A stretch of 34,837 bases of DNA from DASXMR01 sp036495525. Its GTDB lineage: Bacteria > Actinomycetota > Actinomycetes > Streptosporangiales > Streptosporangiaceae. Shown here one piece after another: positions 30,363-34,837 of the stretch (positions within the stretch are counted from its first letter, which is position 1; every line of letters starts with the position of its first letter). Both the position numbers and the translations under genes were made by a program. Where the stretch lies: NCBI GenBank assembly GCA_036495525.1, contig DASXMR010000009.1:1-34837 (forward strand). Direction: 5' to 3'. The notes beneath the pieces are model-generated. The model saw only the letters and a list, made by a program, of their open reading frames with translations, was not told the DNA's origin and did not search any database.

Positions 30363-30602
30363 GTCCCGGGCGTCTCTCCGGTGCGCGGCGGGTGCGGGCG
30401 TGAGCCGCACAATACCGTCACCCCAATGCGATTCCGGCCATTCCCGCCCGCCCTGCGCGCTGGCCCGGCCGTCAGGCTGTGCTCTGCGGTGAGGCCCCGG
30501 CGCCGGATCTGCGTCCCGGTCCCGGCTGAGGAATAACCGTCTTGACCCTCTTCGGGTGAACTCTTCCCGGTACGTTACAGATCTAGGTAATGGAGGAGCA
30601 AA

Positions 30603-32027
30603 GTGACTGACGTGGATCAGGGCTCTGACGGGTTGCCCTACTCCGACCCGGCGGCCAGGCCGGCCGGAAATGACCCGAATCCGATCCACGTCGGCTTCGC
30701 GGATCCATTCCGGCAGCAAAGGCTCACCGTGCTGGTCCGGGCCATCCTGTTGATCCCGCACTTGATCGTGCTGGCGGTGCTGGGCATCGCAGCCGAGGTC
30801 GTCGCCTTCATCGGCTGGTTCGCAGCGCTCTTCACCGGGCGGCTGCCGGACTTCGCAGCGGACTTCCTCGTCGGGTACCTGCGCTGGGACGCCCGCGTGC
30901 TGGCCTATCACCTGCTGCTGACCGGCGAGTATCCGCCATTCTCGCTAGACGATGCCCGCTATCCGGTGCGGCTGGCCGCGGCGCCGGGAAGGCTGAACCG
31001 GCTGGCAGTGCTCTTCCGGGTCATCCTCGCTATCCCGGCTGCGCTGCTCAACGCGCTGCTCAGCTTCGGCGCCTTCACCGTCGCCTCGTTCGTGACCTGG
31101 CTGATCGTGCTCATCAACGGCGCGATGCCGGTCGCGCTGCACCAGGCCCTGTCTGCCGCTGCTCGCTACTCGCTCAGGTACGCCGGCTACGTGCTGCTGG
31201 TGACCAGCCAGTACCCGGCCGGGGTGTTCGGTGACCAGCCGGGTCAGGCAGCTGGCAGCCCGCCAGGAACAGCAGAAGGCGATGGCATCCCCACCGCTTC
31301 ACCCGAGCCTGACGCGCCCTCAGTGCCCGGCGGCCAGAATCTGGCGGCGGCGGAGGGCACGCAGCAGGCGCCCGTCCTGCCATCAGCGGCGGTCCCGCCA
31401 CCGACCGCCTATCCGCAGCCCGGCAGCGGCCAGCAGGCATCCTGGCCCGCGCCTGGGGCGACAGCCGGGTACCCGGCGCCGGCGGCCGGGGCAATGCCAG
31501 CTGCCCCGCCCTGGCCACTGGTCTTGTCCGGTGCGGCCAGGAAGCTGGTCGGCCTGTTCATGGCGCTCGGGCTGGTCTTCCTGGCTGGCTATGTCGTGCT
31601 GATCGTGGTGCTTATCAGCAACTCATCGAGCACGCTGACCCGCCAGCAGGCAATCACCCAGGTCCAGGCCGCCCAGGCGCAGGCGAACGTCACGCTCACC
31701 AAGTACTCCGCCCAGATCTCGGCCTGCAACAGCGCCCCGGACGCGCTGCACTGCGCCACCAGCCTGGACAAGCAGGCAGCGAGTGCTCTCGGTACCTTCG
31801 CCTCGACCATCAAGTCGCTGAGCATGCCGTCGGCGGCTGCGTCGGCCGCAGCCGGGCAGCTGGCCGACGCCGCCACCAGCTCGCAGCAGGCGTTCGCGCG
31901 GCTCAGCACAGCCACGTCGCTCTCGCAGTACGAGAGCATCCAGAGCTCGGTGAACTTCACCCAGCTCAGCGGTCAGCTCAGCCAGCAGTTCCAGGCGCTC
32001 GGCACCGCTCTCAGCGCCAGCCCCTGA
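30603..32027 (+). CDS. DUF4389 membrane protein
   Basis: The product is 474 aa from a GTG preceded by GGAGGAG (30592-30598). Residues ~25-210 contain two DUF4389-like modules: HVGFADPFRQQRLTVLVRAI, and RYPVRLAAAPGRLNRLAVLF. Each has a hydrophobic membrane stretch (around 40-70 and 130-165). Residues ~215-300 are a Pro/Ala/Gln-rich cytoplasmic linker. A further transmembrane helix lies at about 318-340 (GLFMALGLVFLAGYVVLIVV). The last 130 residues are Ser/Thr/Gln/Ala-rich, with two Cys, and probably extracytoplasmic. The first ~200 residues follow the actinobacterial DUF4389 pattern; the long tail is unusual in length. Function is unknown. It is divergent from the flavoprotein gene. Confidence 0.8.
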   Translation: MTDVDQGSDGLPYSDPAARPAGNDPNPIHVGFADPFRQQRLTVLVRAILLIPHLIVLAVLGIAAEVVAFIGWFAALFTGRLPDFAADFLVGYLRWDARVLAYHLLLTGEYPPFSLDDARYPVRLAAAPGRLNRLAVLFRVILAIPAALLNALLSFGAFTVASFVTWLIVLINGAMPVALHQALSAAARYSLRYAGYVLLVTSQYPAGVFGDQPGQAAGSPPGTAEGDGIPTASPEPDAPSVPGGQNLAAAEGTQQAPVLPSAAVPPPTAYPQPGSGQQASWPAPGATAGYPAPAAGAMPAAPPWPLVLSGAARKLVGLFMALGLVFLAGYVVLIVVLISNSSSTLTRQQAITQVQAAQAQANVTLTKYSAQISACNSAPDALHCATSLDKQAASALGTFASTIKSLSMPSAAASAAAGQLADAATSSQQAFARLSTATSLSQYESIQSSVNFTQLSGQLSQQFQALGTALSASP

Positions 32028-32118
32028 CGACGGGTGTCCGGACCTGCCCGGCGCTGACCGGGCGGACCCGGTCCTGCCCGGCGCAGCTGAACACGGCAGC
32101 CCGGGTGAGACTGTCGGA

Positions 32119-33147
32119 GTGACCAGGTGGGTGCTGCACCTCGACCTCGACCAGTTCATCGCCGCGGTCGAGGTGCTGCGACACCCTGAGCTGCGCGGCC
32201 TGCCGGTCGTGGTCGGCGGCGACGGGGATCCCGCCAAGCGCGGCGTGGTCAGCACCGCGTCCTATGAGGCCAGGGCCTTCGGCGTGCACTCCGGGCTGCC
32301 GATGCGCACCGCGGCGCGCCGCTGCCCGCAGGCGGTCTTCCTGCCGGTGGACAAGGTGGCCTACGAGGAGGCGTCGGCGCAGGTCATGGCCGTGCTGCGG
32401 AACTCTGGCGCGGTCGTCGAGGTAATGGGCTGGGACGAAGCGTTCCTCGCCGTGGAGACCGATGACCCCGAGGCGGTAGCCAGCGACCTGGCCGCGCAGG
32501 TCCGTGAGCGGACGCGGCTTGACTGCTCGGTCGGAATCGGGGGCAACCGGCTGCAGGCTAAGCTCGCCACCGGCCTCGGCAAGCCGGCTGGCGTGTTCCG
32601 GCTGACCGGCGACAACTGGTATGAGGTCCTGGGCAGCCAGCCGACCGGAGCGCTGTGGGGCATCGGCGACAAGACCGAGCGGAAGCTGGCCGAGCTGGGC
32701 ATCCGCACAGTGGCCGAGCTGGCGTCCGCCGACGTCGACGCAGTGGCTGACCGGTTCGGGCCGGTGAACGGGCCCTGGCTGGTGCTGACCGCCCGCGGAA
32801 TCGGCTCAGCCGAGGTGACAGCCGAGCCGTACCTGCCGCGCTCGCGCGGCCGCGAGACCACCTTCCAGCAGAACATCGAGGACTGGGTGCAGGTGCGCGC
32901 CGAGACGCTGCGGCTGGCGGACCTGGTCAGCCGCGACGTCGAGGCCGAGCAGCGACCGGCGGTCCGGGTGGTGGTGAAGATCAGGCACGCGCCGTTCTTC
33001 ACCAGCAGTCACGGGCAGGCACTGCCGGCTCCGGCCAGTGACGCCGAGTCGATCAGGCAGGCCGCGCTCGCCGCACTGGCGAAGTTCACTGATCACCGCC
33101 CCGTGCGCCTGGTCGGCGTCCGGGCCGAGTTCGCCGGAACTAGCTGA
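32119..33147 (+). CDS. Y-family DNA polymerase, DinB3-like
   Basis: The product is 342 aa from a GTG preceded by GGTGAGA with an 8-nt gap. The palm motifs HLDLDQFIAAVE (residues 7-18, metal-binding Asp and steric-gate Phe) and MGWDEAFLAV (Asp-Glu pair) are intact, followed by finger and little-finger regions (SYEARAFGVHSGLPMRTA, then LWGIGDKTERKLAELGIRTV, a helix-hairpin-helix). It would perform translesion synthesis. The usual SIDEAFLD is GWDEAFLA, and no beta-clamp QxxLxLF motif is seen at the C-terminus (LVGVRAEFAGTS), both features of the mycobacterial DinB3 clade. No SOS box was recognised upstream. Confidence 0.86.
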   Translation: MTRWVLHLDLDQFIAAVEVLRHPELRGLPVVVGGDGDPAKRGVVSTASYEARAFGVHSGLPMRTAARRCPQAVFLPVDKVAYEEASAQVMAVLRNSGAVVEVMGWDEAFLAVETDDPEAVASDLAAQVRERTRLDCSVGIGGNRLQAKLATGLGKPAGVFRLTGDNWYEVLGSQPTGALWGIGDKTERKLAELGIRTVAELASADVDAVADRFGPVNGPWLVLTARGIGSAEVTAEPYLPRSRGRETTFQQNIEDWVQVRAETLRLADLVSRDVEAEQRPAVRVVVKIRHAPFFTSSHGQALPAPASDAESIRQAALAALAKFTDHRPVRLVGVRAEFAGTS

Positions 33148-33166
33148 GTCTCGAAGGCGGGCACCT

Positions 33167-33415
33167 ATGCTCGCCTGCTACCTGCGGGACGGTGACCGGG
33201 TTTTCGAGACGTACTGGACCACCGGACGCGGTGTAGAGCCGATGGCGCCGAGCTACGGGCTGCTCGACATGACCGCCTACAGCCGGCAGGAGCCGTGGGA
33301 GGACTCCTCGCCCGGCTGGCCGCTGTTCGAAGGGCACTTCCGGGCCGACGGCCGGCCCATCGCTCAGTGGCCGCGGCTGGCCGCCGGGCGTTCCGACGAC
33401 CTCAGCCCGGCCTGA
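33167..33415 (+). CDS. Truncated DUF899-family protein
   Basis: The product is only 82 aa. It corresponds to the C-terminal third of DUF899 thioredoxin-like proteins (full length about 230-250 aa): YLRDGDRVFETYWTTGRGVE, then PSYGLLDMTAYSRQEPWED and a Trp-Pro tail. The upstream sequence in this frame is the dinB gene read out of frame, so no N-terminal part exists. It starts at ATG 33167, just after dinB. It could be a decayed fragment or a minimal protein; the retained tail motif is intact. The AAGGCGGG before the start is only a modest ribosome binding site. Confidence 0.5.
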   Translation: MLACYLRDGDRVFETYWTTGRGVEPMAPSYGLLDMTAYSRQEPWEDSSPGWPLFEGHFRADGRPIAQWPRLAAGRSDDLSPA

Positions 33416-33536
33416 TCGCGGGGGCAGGCGCGTTAGTCCGGCGCCTGCAGATGGGCATGGATAGCAAGGGGCGGCAGGGCTGCGCTTGCCTCGGCGTTAG
33501 CGTCCGCGCGACGATGGGCAGACCTCTGGGGGAGCC

Positions 33537-34837
33537 ATGAGCGAGCCGACGGTTGCTGTACCGGGGCTGGCCCGTCCGCCCGGTGCGGATGCGGGGCCGG
33601 CCCGGCGCTGGTGGATTCTTGGCGTGGTCGGGCTGGCGCAGCTGATGGTGGTGCTGGACGCCACGATCGTGACGATCGCACTGCCCTCGGCTCAGCATGC
33701 GCTGGGGTTCTCCAACGCCGACCGGCAGTGGGTAGTGACGGCCTATTCACTCGCCTTCGGCGGGCTGCTGCTGCTCGGCGGCCGGCTGTCGGATCTGGTC
33801 GGGCGACGGCGGATGCTGATCATCGGCCTGGTGGGCTTCGCCGCGGCTTCGGCGGTGGGCGGCGCGGCGACGAGCTTCGGGGTACTGGTGATCGGCCGCG
33901 GCGCGCAGGGGGCGTTCGGCGCGCTGCTGGCTCCGGCCGCGCTGTCGACGCTGACGGTGACGTTCACCGACCCGGCCGAGCGCGGCCGGGCTTTCGGCGT
34001 CTACGGCGCCATTGCCGGGGCGGGCGGTGCGGTCGGGCTGCTGCTTGGCGGCGTGCTGACCGAGTACCTGTCCTGGCGCTGGTGCCTGTACGTCAACGTC
34101 ATCCTGGCCGTGGTCGCGGTCGCCGGCGCGGTGCGACTGCTGGCCGCGCAAGCCCGTGACCCGGACGTGCACATCGACTGGCCAGGGACGGCCCTGGTGG
34201 TGGCCGGGCTGGTGGCGGTGGTCTACGGGCTGTCTGAAGCCGACACCGCTGGCTGGGGCAACCCGGTGACACTGTCGCTGCTGGCCGCCGGCGGGCTGCT
34301 GCTGGCCGCGTTCGTGCTGGTTGAGCGGCGAGTCGCCCATCCGCTGCTGCCGCTGTGGGTTGTCGCGAACCGGTTCCGCGGCGGCGCGTACCTGGCCATC
34401 GGGCTGTCGTCCATCGGCATCTTCGGGATCTTCTTGTTCCTGACCTTCTACCTGCAGCTGACCCTGGCCTACTCGCCGGTCAGGTCAGGCCTGGCCTTCC
34501 TGCCGATGGTCGCGGCGATCGTGGTGGCGTCCACGACGTCGAGCGGCTTGCTGATGCCGCGGGTCGGGCCCCGGCCGCTCGTGCCGGCCGGCCTGCTTGC
34601 GGTGGCCGGCGGCCTGGCCCTGCTGGCGTCGCAGCTGGGACTGCGGACCAGCTACCTGGACTGGATCCTGCCCTCCCTGCTGCTAGTCGGGGCTGGCCTG
34701 GGGCTGGTCTTCGGCTGTGCGCTGAACGCCGCGACGTTCGGCACCGGTGCCGAAGACGCCGGCGTGGCGTCGGCCCTGGTCAACACCAACCAGCAGGTCG
34801 GCGGCTCGATCGGCACCGCGCTGCTGAACACCCTCGC
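33537..34837 (+). CDS. MFS transporter, DHA2 drug-efflux type, 5' portion
   Basis: The frame is open from ATG 33537 (GGGGGAG just upstream) to the end of the window, 433 codons, so the gene is incomplete at its 3' end. The sequence is highly hydrophobic, with membrane helices recurring about every 25-30 residues. The family motif A segment GGRLSDLVGRRRM and the motif LDATIVTIALPSAQ in TM1 (LDxTIVNVALP-type, marking the DHA2/EmrB-QacA branch) are visible. These exporters use proton motive force to expel drugs, bile acids or metabolites. The N-terminus is a short cytoplasmic tail, followed by RRWWILGVVGLAQLMVVLDA. The substrate is not predictable. Confidence 0.87.
   Translation, partial: MSEPTVAVPGLARPPGADAGPARRWWILGVVGLAQLMVVLDATIVTIALPSAQHALGFSNADRQWVVTAYSLAFGGLLLLGGRLSDLVGRRRMLIIGLVGFAAASAVGGAATSFGVLVIGRGAQGAFGALLAPAALSTLTVTFTDPAERGRAFGVYGAIAGAGGAVGLLLGGVLTEYLSWRWCLYVNVILAVVAVAGAVRLLAAQARDPDVHIDWPGTALVVAGLVAVVYGLSEADTAGWGNPVTLSLLAAGGLLLAAFVLVERRVAHPLLPLWVVANRFRGGAYLAIGLSSIGIFGIFLFLTFYLQLTLAYSPVRSGLAFLPMVAAIVVASTTSSGLLMPRVGPRPLVPAGLLAVAGGLALLASQLGLRTSYLDWILPSLLLVGAGLGLVFGCALNAATFGTGAEDAGVASALVNTNQQVGGSIGTALLNTL

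Noticed and set aside
30541..30602. Promoter TTGACC...TACGTT before the DUF4389 gene
   Set aside because: The two boxes are 23 bp apart, too far for a standard promoter, so it was not listed as a feature.
1..34837. tRNA, rRNA, insertion sequences, integrase or attachment sites
   Set aside because: No cloverleaf, rRNA segment, transposase/integrase motif or target-site duplication was found on reading both strands.

Overview
The window is high-GC DNA with dense coding, strongly G/C-biased third codon positions, many GTG starts and several start codons lying 6-7 nt downstream of TANNNT boxes (the leaderless pattern). Together with actinobacterial families (DUF2332, DUF4389, PucR-type HTH, DinB3-like polymerase, Ltp2/DUF35 pairs) this indicates a chromosomal segment of a filamentous-type actinomycete. 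The genus cannot be fixed from the sequence alone. No rRNA, tRNA, CRISPR, transposase or phage gene was seen.

Region 1 (1-7021) is a same-strand array of four secreted RCC1-repeat beta-propeller genes: a 3' fragment, an 839-aa protein with two seven-bladed propellers, and two single-propeller proteins (428 and 426 aa). A convergent HD-domain gene interrupts the array. The double-propeller protein keeps a relic C-terminus and an Ala-rich leader-like stretch at its internal junction, so it looks like a fusion of two tandem copies.

Region 2 (7081-10360) holds unrelated single genes: a 2-hydroxyacid dehydrogenase, a 59-aa two-helix membrane protein, a DUF2332 protein and a glycolipid-binding-like (DUF1089) protein. 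It is followed by about 660 bp without a gene. That gap contains one copy of a dispersed two-hairpin element and a regularly spaced cluster of TCCACA (DnaA-box-like) 9-mers.

Region 3 (10789-23159) is an acyl-CoA catabolic island: hydratase-2/MaoC, two SDR dehydrogenases, two acyl-CoA dehydrogenases flanking an ADP-forming acyl-CoA synthetase-like protein, and an SDR-DUF35-Ltp2-like set with overlapping start/stop codons. Two TetR regulators, an ABM-like monooxygenase, a PHP-domain protein and a carbonic anhydrase remnant lie among them. Three promoter regions share the inverted repeat TAGAA-N5-TTCTA, which ties the MaoC/SDR, acyl-CoA dehydrogenase and SDR-DUF35-aldolase units into one probable TetR regulon. 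The enzyme set resembles the beta-oxidation plus retro-aldol logic used on steroid or other bulky side chains; the substrate is unknown.

Region 4 (23172-34837) contains a response-regulator/thioredoxin-reductase-like fusion lacking the redox cysteines, a PucR/CdaR-type regulator, a secreted protein of unknown function, an EthD-domain protein, an 840-aa dimethylglycine/sarcosine dehydrogenase-like flavoprotein, a DUF4389 membrane protein, a DinB3-type polymerase, a truncated DUF899 protein and the start of a DHA2-type MFS exporter that runs off the window. The second copy of the two-hairpin element lies between the EthD and flavoprotein genes.
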